Below are positions 1 to 5,301 of a DNA stretch of 5,301 nucleotides, piece after piece. Positions within the stretch are counted from its first letter, which is position 1; the number at the start of each line of letters is the position of its first letter. The stretch lies in assembly GCA_030042885.1 (NCBI GenBank), contig JASHYW010000085.1:1-5301 (forward strand). Direction: 5' to 3'. This DNA is from Streptosporangiaceae bacterium. Lineage in GTDB: Bacteria > Actinomycetota > Actinomycetes > Streptosporangiales > Streptosporangiaceae. The translations under genes were made by a program, and so were the position numbers. The notes under the pieces were generated by a model. That model made no database searches, was not told the DNA's origin, and saw nothing but the letters and a program-made list of their open reading frames with translations.

Positions 1-603
<603 letters not shown>

Positions 604-659
604 GGGCTCCATTGTCCCACCCGCGGACTGTGCCCGGCCCGTCATTTATGCCGGGCTGG

Positions 660-689
660 TTCGACTCGGGGGGCGAACGGACGTACACT
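660..689 (+). promoter_or_regulatory. Candidate promoter for tRNA-Trp / secE / nusG
   Basis: TTCGAC (660-665) and TACACT (684-689) are separated by 18 nt, a fair match to the main vegetative sigma-factor pattern with a strong -10 and a weak -35. Initiation would fall near 695, giving about 110 nt before tRNA-Trp. The same TACACTGC string occurs in the better promoter at 5197-5226 ahead of rpoB. A 7-bp inverted repeat (GCCCGGC 632-638 / GCCGGGC 650-656) lies just upstream, between this promoter and the divergent aminotransferase gene. This is inferred from sequence only. Confidence 0.45.
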
Positions 690-805
690 GCATGGACCGG
701 CAGTCGTGCTGTCGTTGCGGCAGCATGCCCGTGCGGCGGGCGTTGCCGGGACGCGTTAGGTGCTGTCGGGCAGCGGTGCGCACGAGCAGCGCTGCCGGAA
801 AGCAG

Positions 806-879
806 AGGGCAGTAGCTCAATTGGCCAGAGTCCCGGTCTCCAAAACCGGTGGTTGGGGGTTCGAGTCCCTCCTGCCCTG
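806..879 (+). tRNA. trpT: tRNA-Trp (anticodon CCA)
   Basis: A complete cloverleaf can be folded by eye. The acceptor stem AGGGCAG (806-812) pairs with CTGCCCT (872-878), with discriminator G at 879. The D stem GCTC (815-818) pairs with GAGT (828-831, one G-U), with the GG of the D loop at 823-824. The anticodon stem CCGGT (833-837) pairs with ACCGG (845-849), with loop CTCCAAA and anticodon CCA at 840-842, which reads UGG. The variable loop is 850-854, and the T arm is 855-871 with loop TTCGAGT. The 3' CCA is not encoded (880-882 is CGA), so it must be added after transcription. It lies 51 nt before secE and is probably co-transcribed with it and released by processing. The gene symbol is the conventional one and is not essential. 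Confidence 0.97.
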
Positions 880-930
880 CGAGTGCGGTCCGGCGAAACC
901 CGCCAAGCCGGCGGACGTTTAGGTGAGGAT

Positions 931-1185
931 ATGGCGACTCAGACACGCGGTGAGGCCGCGGAGAAACGGAGCGGAGGCGGGCGCGCGCCCAAGCGCCGCA
1001 GCCGGACCACCCCGGCCCTGTTCTTCCGGCAGGTCGTCGGAGAACTCCGCAAGGTGATCTGGCCCACCCGCAATATGCTGATCACCTACACCGTGGTGTG
1101 CATGGTCTTCGTGCTCTTCATGGTGATCGTCGTGACGACCCTGGACTACGGGTTCACCAGGCTGGTATTCGCGGTGTTCGGCTAG
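931..1185 (+). CDS. secE: Preprotein translocase subunit SecE
   Basis: SecE is the small essential membrane subunit of the SecYEG channel; it clamps SecY and stabilises it. The 84-residue product has a basic N-terminal tail (about 1-28), an amphipathic segment with the conserved SecE signature [10 protein letters not shown] (38-47), and a single hydrophobic membrane helix (about 49-71) with a short C-terminal end. That is the short, single-helix SecE of Gram-positive bacteria rather than the three-helix E. coli form. The ATG at 931 is preceded by AGGTGAGG (921-928). The frame stays open upstream through the tRNA gene, so the longer reading from 760 is rejected. It is followed after 104 nt by nusG, the usual neighbour. 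Confidence 0.96.
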   Translation: MATQTRGEAAEKRSGGGRAPKRRSRTTPALFFRQVVGELRKVIWPTRNMLITYTVVCMVFVLFMVIVVTTLDYGFTRLVFAVFG

Positions 1186-1207
1186 GCGGTTCCTGGGTCA
1201 CCGACCA

Positions 1208-1262
1208 GCCGGCCAGCGGCCGAGCACGCCGGGCGCAGGGCCATGACGCGCTCAGCGAGCGC
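1208..1262 (+). other. Two small GC-rich hairpins in the secE-nusG gap
   Basis: CGGCC (1210-1214) pairs with GGCCG (1218-1222) around an AGC triloop. GCGCTC (1248-1253) pairs with GAGCGC (1257-1262), also around AGC. Neither is followed by a T-run, so they do not look like intrinsic terminators. They may be mRNA structures that protect ends or pause polymerase, or just GC-rich chance. The rest of the 104-nt gap (1186-1289) ends in AAGAAAGAGAG, which serves as a purine-rich ribosome-binding stretch for nusG. Confidence 0.35.
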
Positions 1263-1289
1263 AGCTTGAGGTTAAGAAAGAGAGCAATC

Positions 1290-2066
1290 GTGTCCGAGAC
1301 CCAACTGGATCCCGCGGTGACGGGCGCGACAGGACCCGATGCGGAACCCGGGGAGGCCGATGAGGTGAGCGAGTACAGCGAAGAAGCCGACGGGCTGGAC
1401 GCCGTCGGCCGCTCTGACGACGCCGCCGGCCGCTCTGACGACGCCGCCGGCCCGGCCGGTGACGGGACGGACAAGCCTGCTGACAGCGCGCTGCAGGAGT
1501 TCGAGCGGGAACTGCGGCTGCTGCCGGGCGAATGGTACGTGGTGCACTCCTACGCGGGCTACGAGAACCGGGTGAAGACCAACCTGGAGAGCCGCATCTC
1601 CTCGCTCAACATGGAGGACTACATCTACCAGATCGAGGTCCCGGTTCACCAGGTGACCGAGATCAAGGGCGGTAAGCGGCAGCAGGTCTCTGAGAAGGTC
1701 CTGCCGGGCTACATCCTGGTGCGCATGGACCTGACCGACGAGTCGTGGGCCGTGGTGCGCAACACCCCGGGAGTGACCGGTTTCGTGGGCCTGTCCAGCC
1801 GGCCTTCGCCGCTGCAGCTGAGCGAGGTGGCGGGCCTGCTGGCGCCCGAGCCCGAGCCCACCGCCAAGCAGGCCGAGGCCGCCCGGACGGCCACGCCGGA
1901 ATTCGAGATCGGCGAGTCGGTTACCGTGATGGACGGGCCGTTCGCCACCCTGCCCGCCACCGTGAGCGAGGTCAACCCCGAAGCCCAGAAGCTCAAGGTG
2001 CTGGTGTCGATCTTCGGCCGCGAGACGCCGGTGGAGCTGTCGTTCGACCAGGTAGCCAAGATCTAG
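1290..2066 (+). CDS. nusG: Transcription termination/antitermination factor NusG
   Basis: NusG binds the RNA polymerase clamp, modulates pausing and Rho-dependent termination, and links polymerase to the ribosome through its KOW domain. The 258-residue product has an acidic, low-complexity N-terminal extension (about 1-75), the NGN domain starting at [14 protein letters not shown] (80-93) and including [11 protein letters not shown] (136-146) and [12 protein letters not shown] (156-167), a linker rich in Pro, Glu and Ala (about 185-203), and the KOW domain (about 205-258) with VMDGPFATL and [13 protein letters not shown]. coli NusG is about 181 residues; the extension is typical of actinobacteria. 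I chose the GTG start at 1290 because the extension is conserved in kind and a purine-rich stretch lies at 1275-1284; the frame upstream lacks NusG character. The extension holds an exact 21-bp duplication. rplK follows after 31 nt. Confidence 0.96.
   Translation: MSETQLDPAVTGATGPDAEPGEADEVSEYSEEADGLDAVGRSDDAAGRSDDAAGPAGDGTDKPADSALQEFERELRLLPGEWYVVHSYAGYENRVKTNLESRISSLNMEDYIYQIEVPVHQVTEIKGGKRQQVSEKVLPGYILVRMDLTDESWAVVRNTPGVTGFVGLSSRPSPLQLSEVAGLLAPEPEPTAKQAEAARTATPEFEIGESVTVMDGPFATLPATVSEVNPEAQKLKVLVSIFGRETPVELSFDQVAKI
1406..1452 (+). repeat. 21-bp tandem repeat inside nusG
   Basis: Two identical 21-bp copies (1406-1426 and 1427-1447) are followed by five matching bases of a third. They encode two copies of GRSDDAA in the acidic N-terminal extension of NusG. 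The unit is a multiple of three, so copy-number changes keep the frame. Confidence 0.9.
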
Positions 2067-2097
2067 CATTCTCAAAGGACAGGTTAGGAAAACTCGC

Positions 2098-2532
2098 ATG
2101 CCGCCAAGAAGGAAGAAGCTGGCCGCAGTGGTCAAGGTGCAGCTGCCGGCCGGCCAGGCCACGCCGGCCCCGCCGGTCGGTACCGCGCTGGGCCCGCACG
2201 GCGTGAACATCATGGACTTCGTCAAGCAGTACAACGCCGCGACAGACAGCCAGCGGGGCAACATCATCCCGGTCGAGATCTCGGTCTACGAGGACCGGAC
2301 CTTCACCTTCATCACCAAGACGCCGCCCGCTCCCGAGCTGATCAAGAAGGCCGCGGGCGTGGACAAGGGCAGCGCCGAGCCGCACAAGACCAAGGTCGGC
2401 AGCATCACCCAGGCGCAGGTCCGCGACATCGCGCAGACCAAGATGCCTGACCTGAACGCGACCACGATCGAGGCGGCCGAGAAGATCATCGCCGGCACCG
2501 CCCGTTCCATGGGCATCAAGGTCGAGGGCTGA
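2098..2532 (+). CDS. rplK: 50S ribosomal protein L11
   Basis: L11 binds the GTPase-associated centre of 23S rRNA at the base of the L7/L12 stalk, takes part in factor-dependent GTP hydrolysis, and is the binding site of thiopeptide antibiotics together with rRNA. The 144 residues are full length. The N-terminal domain (about 1-70) contains PAPPVG (23-28) and HGVNIMDF (34-41); the C-terminal RNA-binding domain (about 75-144) contains [15 protein letters not shown] (73-87), [15 protein letters not shown] (94-108) and the closing [14 protein letters not shown]. The prolines usually linked to thiopeptide sensitivity are kept. Residues 29-33 read TALGP where PALGQ is common. AGGAA (2086-2090) sits 7 nt before the ATG. 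With only 31 nt from nusG and no promoter seen there, it is co-transcribed with secE-nusG. Confidence 0.98.
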   Translation: MPPRRKKLAAVVKVQLPAGQATPAPPVGTALGPHGVNIMDFVKQYNAATDSQRGNIIPVEISVYEDRTFTFITKTPPAPELIKKAAGVDKGSAEPHKTKVGSITQAQVRDIAQTKMPDLNATTIEAAEKIIAGTARSMGIKVEG

Positions 2533-2545
2533 ATCACCGAACCCC

Positions 2546-2589
2546 GTTCAGCCGCCCGGCTGGACCCGGCCGGCGCCCCTGTGGCAGGG
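2546..2589 (+). other. Hairpins directly after rplK
   Basis: GTTCAGCC (2546-2553) pairs with GGCTGGAC (2558-2565), one G-U included, around GCCC. CCCTG (2577-2581) pairs with CAGGG (2585-2589) around TGG. No T-run follows either, so I do not call a terminator. They form the 5' half of an unusually structured gap between rplK and rplA (2533-2760). Confidence 0.45.
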
Positions 2590-2623
2590 CCTCGCGCGGC
2601 CCGATGACCACGAACTCCAGGGA

Positions 2624-2724
2624 GCGTTATTCAGAGCCGACCAGGGAGCACGGGCCTTTTGAGTCCGTGCGAGCGGTCGGCGCCGGCAGTCCGGCGAGAA
2701 CCCCGACGCAGATCTGAATAACGC
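2624..2724 (+). promoter_or_regulatory. Large inverted-repeat RNA element before rplA, candidate L1 autoregulatory site
   Basis: A perfect 12-bp inverted repeat, GCGTTATTCAGA (2624-2635) and TCTGAATAACGC (2713-2724), closes a 101-nt element. Inside and stacked directly on it, GCCGACC (2636-2642) pairs with GGTCGGC (2675-2681). Across an internal loop (AGGGA / GAGC), GCACGGGC (2648-2655) pairs with 2663-2670 (one G-U) around loop CTTTTGA. A further hairpin, GCCGG (2682-2686) with CCGGC (2691-2695), follows. A small stem GCTTT/AAAGC (2727-2731/2736-2740) lies between the element and the rplA ribosome-binding site. Ribosomal protein L1 is known to repress its own operon by binding an mRNA structure that mimics its rRNA site, with two helices around an asymmetric loop; this element has that general form and sits just upstream of rplA. 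The role is inferred. A short non-autonomous mobile element with 12-bp terminal repeats is the alternative. Confidence 0.5.
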
Positions 2725-2760
2725 GAGCTTTCTCAAAAGCACAGACATAGGAGATGAGCA

Positions 2761-3483
2761 ATGAAGCGCAGCAAGGCCTACCGCAAGGCCAGTGAGCAGA
2801 TCGACCGCCAGCGGCTGTACAGCCCCGCCGAGGCGGTCACCATGGCCAAGGCGAACCCGGTCACCAAGTTCGATCCGACCGTCGAGGTCGCGCTGCGGCT
2901 CGGCGTCGACCCGCGCAAGCAGGACCAGATGGTCCGCGGCACGGTCAACCTGCCGAACGGCACCGGCAAGACGGCCCGCGTGCTGGTCTTCGCCGCCGGC
3001 GACCGGGCCGAGGAGGCCCGCGCGGCCGGGGCGGACTACGTGGGCTCCGACGAACTGATCGAGCGCATCCAGGGCGGCTTCCTCGACTTCGACGCGGTGG
3101 TCGCGACGCCCGACCTGATGGGCAAGGTCGGCCGGCTCGGCCGGGTGCTCGGCCCGCGCGGCCTGATGCCGAACCCGAAGACCGGTACCGTGACCGCGGA
3201 CGTCGGCAAGGCCGTGACCGAGATCAAGGGCGGCAAGATCGAGTTCAGGACGGACCGGCACGGCAACCTGCACTTCATCATCGGCAAGGCCTCGTTCCCC
3301 CCGGCCGCGCTGCTGGAGAACTATGCCGCCGCCCTGGACGAGGTGATCAGGCTCAAGCCCGCCGCGGCCCGGGGCCGGTACCTGAAGAAGGTCACGTTCA
3401 CCACCAGCATGGGTCCCGGCATCCCGGTCGACCCCAGCAAGACACGCAGCCTCGCCGACGACCTCGCCCAAACCCCCGCCTGA
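2761..3483 (+). CDS. rplA: 50S ribosomal protein L1
   Basis: L1 forms the mobile stalk of the 50S subunit next to the E site, helps release deacylated tRNA, and in many bacteria represses its own operon translationally. The 240 residues match the usual 230-240. Domain I is built from the two ends (about 1-65 and 160-240) and domain II from the middle. The L1 family signature is clear at [20 protein letters not shown] (124-143). The end contains [13 protein letters not shown] (176-188) and [13 protein letters not shown] (214-226). AGGAG (2749-2753) lies 7 nt before the ATG. The ATG at 2754 is out of frame and ignored. The 228-nt gap from rplK is long for this gene pair and structured. After the stop at 3483 a 14-bp palindrome, then the rplJ regulatory region, begin. 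Confidence 0.98.
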   Translation: MKRSKAYRKASEQIDRQRLYSPAEAVTMAKANPVTKFDPTVEVALRLGVDPRKQDQMVRGTVNLPNGTGKTARVLVFAAGDRAEEARAAGADYVGSDELIERIQGGFLDFDAVVATPDLMGKVGRLGRVLGPRGLMPNPKTGTVTADVGKAVTEIKGGKIEFRTDRHGNLHFIIGKASFPPAALLENYAAALDEVIRLKPAAARGRYLKKVTFTTSMGPGIPVDPSKTRSLADDLAQTPA

Positions 3484-3632
3484 CTCAGCCGGCGAGCTCG
3501 CCGCCACCACGCCTGACCCAGGCCGGCCGGGACGTTGTGGCATCGTGACGGTTATAACCGTGTCAGAGCCACATCGTTCCGGCCCGAAGAGGGACTCGGG
3601 CGACCCACCCGCGCCGCGCCCGCAGGCGCGAT
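3484..3632 (+). other. Non-coding stretch between rplA and the rplJ promoter
   Basis: This is the first part of a 402-nt gap (3484-3885) with no gene I can support. It contains a self-complementary CGGCGAGCTCGCCG (3490-3503) right behind rplA, a 14-bp palindrome (3548-3561, listed separately), a CCCGA/TCGGG stem (3583-3587/3596-3600), and a CGCGCC/GGCGCG stem (3615-3620/3625-3630) followed by ATTTG. The last could act as a weak terminator for the rplK-rplA transcript, but its T-run is too short for a firm call. Confidence 0.5.
3548..3561. promoter_or_regulatory. 14-bp perfect palindrome, possible operator
   Basis: ACGGTTATAACCGT is perfectly self-complementary with an AT core in GC-rich surroundings, 72 bp upstream of the predicted rplJ -35 box. 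It contains TATAAC, which could be a -10, but no good -35 lies at the right distance. A dimeric DNA-binding regulator could use such a site. I do not recognise the motif as that of a known regulator. Confidence 0.4.
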
Positions 3633-3661
3633 TTGAACCGGCGGCCTGTTGTCCGTAATCT
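3633..3661 (+). promoter_or_regulatory. Promoter for rplJ-rplL
   Basis: TTGAAC (3633-3638) and TAATCT (3656-3661) are exactly 17 nt apart, a good match to the vegetative sigma-factor consensus. Initiation is expected near 3667-3669, directly in front of GGCCGAAGACCGCTGG, where the folded L10 leader begins. That gives a leader of about 218 nt. The position of the start relative to the leader structure supports the call. Confidence 0.7.
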
Positions 3662-3667
3662 GTAGGG

Positions 3668-3829
3668 GCCGAAGACCGCTGGATGCCGTCACGCCCGCGC
3701 GGCGGCCGAAGGCTCCGGCCGGGTCGCGAGATCCTGGCCGGGCATCCCGCGCAGGTGAGCTGAGCTGTACCGGCGAGCCCTGATAGGGCTGGCCGTACCG
3801 CCCCGTGCGCCTCGCGCTGGGGCGTTTTT
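3668..3829 (+). promoter_or_regulatory. L10-type ribosomal leader RNA upstream of rplJ
   Basis: The leader begins with GCCGAAGACCGCTGG and contains GCGCAGGTGAGC (3749-3760), strings that I recall from actinobacterial rplJ leaders. GGATGCC (3681-3687) pairs with GGCATCC (3741-3747), enclosing CGGCCG/CGGCCG (3703-3708/3716-3721). A second hairpin uses AGCCCT/AGGGCT (3776-3781/3785-3790), extended downwards by 3772-3774/3792-3794 and GTAC/GTAC (3767-3770/3795-3798). It runs straight into a terminator stem (3799-3824). GCGCAGG (3749-3755) can instead pair with 3810-3817 (one bulged C), which would break the terminator. In the known L10 leader family the L10-L12 complex binds the leader and lowers expression of its own genes; the switch drawn here is inferred from base pairing. 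Confidence 0.78.
3799..3829 (+). terminator. Intrinsic terminator / attenuator in the rplJ leader
   Basis: CGCCCC (3799-3804) pairs with GGGGCG (3819-3824), with an inner GCGC/GCGC stem (3807-3810/3814-3817) around CTC, followed at once by TTTTT (3825-3829). This is a canonical Rho-independent terminator, and it sits 56 nt before the rplJ start. It is therefore more likely an attenuator than an end-of-operon terminator. Confidence 0.8.
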
Positions 3830-3885
3830 GCTGTCTCCGGCTCGAACGCAGGAATCGTGCTACTACGCGAACCGGGAGGAGGCAC

Positions 3886-4440
3886 ATGGCTAACGCCGAG
3901 AAGGCAGCCGCCGTCGCCGAGCTCACCGAGCGGTTCAGGGACTCGTCCGGCGCGGTGCTGACCGACTACCGCGGGCTCACCGTGGCCCAGCTCGCCGAGC
4001 TGCGCCGGTCGCTCGGGGACAACGCCACGTTCGCCGTGGTGAAGAACACGCTGACCAAGATCGCGGTCACCGAGGCGGGACTGAACGAGCAGCTGTCGCA
4101 GCTGCTGACCGGCCCGTCGGCGGTCGCGTTCGTCGACGGCGACGTGGTCGAGGCCGCCAAGGGCCTGCGTGACTTCGCCCGGGCCAACCCGCTGCTGGTC
4201 ATCAAGGGCGGCGTGCTCGACGGCAAGGCGATGAGCCCAGCGGAGATCATCAGGCTGGCCGACCTGGAACCGCGCGATGTGCTGCTGGCCAGGCTGGCCG
4301 GCGCCATGAAGGCGTCGCTGGCCGGCGCCGCCGCGACGTTCAGCGCGCTCCCGGTGCAGATGGCGCAGCTGGCCGAGGCACTGCGCACCAAGCGCGAGGC
4401 CGAAGGCGGGGACGCCCCCGCCCCGGCCGGTGAAGGCTGA
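3886..4440 (+). CDS. rplJ: 50S ribosomal protein L10
   Basis: L10 anchors the L7/L12 dimers to 23S rRNA at the stalk base and, bound to them, represses its own operon. The product is 184 residues, slightly longer than E. coli L10 (about 165). The N-terminal rRNA-binding domain shows the family signature [14 protein letters not shown] (27-40) and [12 protein letters not shown] (49-60); GPSAVAF (77-83) follows. The C-terminal helix (about 152-172, [20 protein letters not shown]) is where L12 dimers attach; the short tail [12 protein letters not shown] looks disordered. The ATG at 3886 has a strong GGGAGGAGG (3874-3882) ahead of it. A longer reading from GTG 3805 would start inside the terminator hairpin and is rejected. 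rplL follows after 44 nt in the same transcript. Confidence 0.98.
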   Translation: MANAEKAAAVAELTERFRDSSGAVLTDYRGLTVAQLAELRRSLGDNATFAVVKNTLTKIAVTEAGLNEQLSQLLTGPSAVAFVDGDVVEAAKGLRDFARANPLLVIKGGVLDGKAMSPAEIIRLADLEPRDVLLARLAGAMKASLAGAAATFSALPVQMAQLAEALRTKREAEGGDAPAPAGEG

Positions 4441-4484
4441 CGGACCCCACGCAAGCAATACGAGGAATAGAGGAAACCACCACC

Positions 4485-4880
4485 ATGGCGAAGATGAGCA
4501 ACGCCGATCTGCTTGAGGCGTTCAAGGAGATGACCCTCCTCGAGCTGTCGGAGTTCGTCAAGCAGTTCGAGGAGACGTTCGACGTCAAGGCGGCCGCTCC
4601 GGTCGCGGTGGCCGCTCCCGCGGCCGGCGGCGCGGCCGGCGGCGGCGAGGCCGAGCAGGCCGAGGAGCAGGACGAGTTCGACGTCATCCTCGAGGCCGCG
4701 GGCGACAAGAAGATCCAGGTCATCAAGGAGGTGCGCAGCCTGACCAGCCTGGGCCTCAAGGAGGCCAAGGACCTGGTGGACGGCGCGCCCAAGCTGGTGC
4801 TTGAGAAGGTCAACAAGGAGAGCGCGGACAAGGCGCGGGCCGCCCTGGAGGGCGCGGGCGCCACCGTCACGGTCAAGTAG
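4485..4880 (+). CDS. rplL: 50S ribosomal protein L7/L12
   Basis: L7/L12 is the multi-copy stalk protein that recruits translational GTPases (EF-Tu, EF-G, IF2) to the ribosome. The product has 131 residues. It has an N-terminal dimerisation domain (1 to about 34, with [20 protein letters not shown]), an Ala/Gly/Pro hinge (about 36-62), and the globular C-terminal domain from EFDVIL (64-69) through [20 protein letters not shown] (76-95) to the end GAGATVTVK. The factor-binding helices and the conserved Gly-Leu-Lys-Glu-Ala-Lys are intact. Two GAGGAA strings (4462-4467, 4470-4475) precede the ATG, the nearer at about 10 nt. After the TAG at 4878-4880 a 21-bp tandem repeat begins, in the same frame as the gene. 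Confidence 0.98.
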   Translation: MAKMSNADLLEAFKEMTLLELSEFVKQFEETFDVKAAAPVAVAAPAAGGAAGGGEAEQAEEQDEFDVILEAAGDKKIQVIKEVRSLTSLGLKEAKDLVDGAPKLVLEKVNKESADKARAALEGAGATVTVK

Positions 4881-4883
4881 CCG

Positions 4884-4947
4884 CCCGACCGCGCCAAGCC
4901 GGGCCCCGACTGCGGCAAGCCCGGCCCCGACCGCGGCAAGCCGGGCC
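4884..4947 (+). repeat. 21-bp imperfect tandem repeats after rplL
   Basis: Units at 4895-4915 and 4916-4936 differ at two positions. A third copy is cut off after 11 bases (4937-4947), and a degenerate partial copy precedes them from about 4884. The unit contains CAAGCCGGGCCCCGAC. It lies between the rplL stop codon and the terminator stem. Read in the rplL frame it would give repeated (G)KPGPD heptads, but the TAG stop precedes it, so it is treated as non-coding. Confidence 0.8.
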
Positions 4948-4955
4948 AGGCACGG

Positions 4956-5004
4956 CGAGACCCGGCGTTCAGGCGACCGATGAGGACCTGAACGCCGGGT
5001 CTCG
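4956..5004 (+). terminator. Long perfect hairpin behind rplL
   Basis: CGAGACCCGGCGTTCAGG (4956-4973) and CCTGAACGCCGGGTCTCG (4987-5004) form an 18-bp perfect stem, extendable by two G-U pairs, with a 13-nt loop. It is followed by TTCGTCC and so lacks a real T-run, as is common for strong terminator hairpins in high-GC actinobacteria. It probably ends or reduces transcription from rplJ-rplL before rpoB; in other bacteria a partial terminator at this place sets the ratio between ribosomal protein and RNA polymerase subunits. Confidence 0.72.
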
Positions 5005-5301
5005 TTCGTCCGCGGCACGCGCCCCCGGCGCAGGCACGAAATAAACTGATACCCTGGTGTGTTATGCTTTACACCTACAACCGCATGTGGCGTCCGTCAC
5101 GCAAGCAATCTGCCCAGAGTGTCCGGTTTGGACTTGACGTTTGGCCGCAGAAGAGCGATGCTGCGGAGCAACCGTGAATCTCATAGCAGCGTACACTTGA
5201 CGAGTAGTGTGCCCTCCGGCTACACTGCGAGTTTGCGCTGCACTCTGACGTCCTCGGTTCCAACCTCGCGCAACGGGGTACTTGCCGCGGGGCGTTTGGC
5301 G
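5005..5301 (+). other. Upstream region of rpoB (gene start beyond the window)
   Basis: This is the last part of the 421-nt stretch (4881-5301) without a gene. It is less GC-rich than the rest of the window (29 G/C in 5041-5100). Besides the promoter at 5197-5226 it holds an extended -10-like TGTTATGCT (5060-5068) without a good -35; TTGACG (5134-5139) 17 nt from a weak GATGCT (5157-5162); and an inverted repeat CCGCAG/CTGCGG (5145-5150/5161-5166) over the latter. No start codon with an RpoB-like N-terminus is visible up to 5301. By conserved gene order rpoB is expected next; that is inference. Confidence 0.55.
5197..5226 (+). promoter_or_regulatory. Promoter, presumably for rpoB-rpoC
   Basis: TTGACG (5197-5202) and TACACT (5221-5226) are 18 nt apart, the best promoter in the window. 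Initiation is expected near 5232-5234, and TTTGCGCTGC follows directly, a string I associate with the region upstream of rpoB in Streptomyces. It gives the RNA polymerase genes their own promoter behind the terminator at 4956-5004. The leader is at least about 70 nt and continues past the window. Confidence 0.72.

Noticed and set aside
1272..2267. A 331-codon minus-strand frame opposite nusG and rplK
   Set aside because: Antisense shadow of NusG and L11, with no recognisable domain or ribosome-binding site.
2641..2730. Separate promoter for rplA in the rplK-rplA gap
   Set aside because: TTGAGT (2659-2664) has no -10 at a suitable distance, and the AT-rich strings belong to the inverted repeat.
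3600..3690. Possible tRNA remnant on the minus strand (GGTTCAAATC, complement of 3631-3640, resembles a T arm)
   Set aside because: The T stem does not pair properly and no acceptor, D or anticodon arms fold around it. The same bases form the rplJ -35 box.
3805..3885. N-terminal extension of L10 from GTG 3805
   Set aside because: It would start inside the attenuator hairpin; the ATG at 3886 has a strong Shine-Dalgarno and matches the family N-terminus.
2548..4458. A 636-codon open frame on the minus strand across rplA and rplJ
   Set aside because: It is the antisense shadow of L1 and L10 in GC-rich DNA; its composition (rich in Arg, Gly, Ala, His) matches no family, and the plus-strand genes are unambiguous.
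3966..5018. A 350-codon minus-strand frame opposite rplJ and rplL
   Set aside because: Antisense shadow; its repeated start region comes only from the GC-rich 21-bp repeats behind rplL.
5075..5263. A 62-codon minus-strand open frame upstream of rpoB
   Set aside because: No ribosome-binding site or recognisable domain, and it runs antisense through the predicted rpoB promoter.

Overview
This window is a core ribosomal-protein and transcription-factor locus from a high-GC Gram-positive bacterium (Actinomycetota). The evidence is the GC-rich coding sequence with strong G/C third-position bias, a GTG start on nusG, and protein sequences of actinobacterial type: NusG with a long acidic N-terminal extension, and the usual actinobacterial forms of L11, L1, L10 and L7/L12. 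The order aspartate aminotransferase (divergent) / tRNA-Trp / secE / nusG / rplK / rplA / rplJ / rplL / (rpoB) is, from memory, the arrangement in Streptomyces and related orders. I cannot name the genus from the sequence alone.

Layout. Positions 1-603 (minus strand) hold the N-terminal 201 codons of a class I PLP-dependent aminotransferase; the rest lies off the left edge. Positions 604-805 form the divergent gap, with a plausible promoter at 660-689 reading right. A complete tRNA-Trp (CCA anticodon) lies at 806-879, followed by secE (931-1185), nusG (1290-2066), rplK (2098-2532), a 228-nt gap full of inverted repeats, and rplA (2761-3483). A 402-nt gap (3484-3885) carries a 14-bp palindrome, a good promoter (TTGAAC-N17-TAATCT) and an L10-type leader ending in an intrinsic-terminator hairpin. 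Then come rplJ (3886-4440) and rplL (4485-4880). The last 421 nt hold 21-bp tandem repeats, an 18-bp perfect terminator stem, an AT-richer stretch and a strong promoter (TTGACG-N18-TACACT) that presumably serves rpoB, whose start is beyond the right edge.

How it works together. SecE is a subunit of the Sec translocon; NusG is an elongation factor that couples RNA polymerase to its partners. L11 and L1 build the GTPase-associated region and the L1 stalk of the 50S subunit, and L10 plus L7/L12 form the stalk that recruits translation factors. Expression of such genes is commonly autoregulated: L1 binding its own mRNA, and the L10(L12) complex binding the rplJ leader. The two structured non-coding stretches here sit where such control would act.

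I see no phage, CRISPR, insertion sequence or new gene system. The points worth a second look are non-coding: the rplK-rplA structured element, the rplJ leader switch, the palindrome upstream of the rplJ promoter, and the repeats behind rplL.
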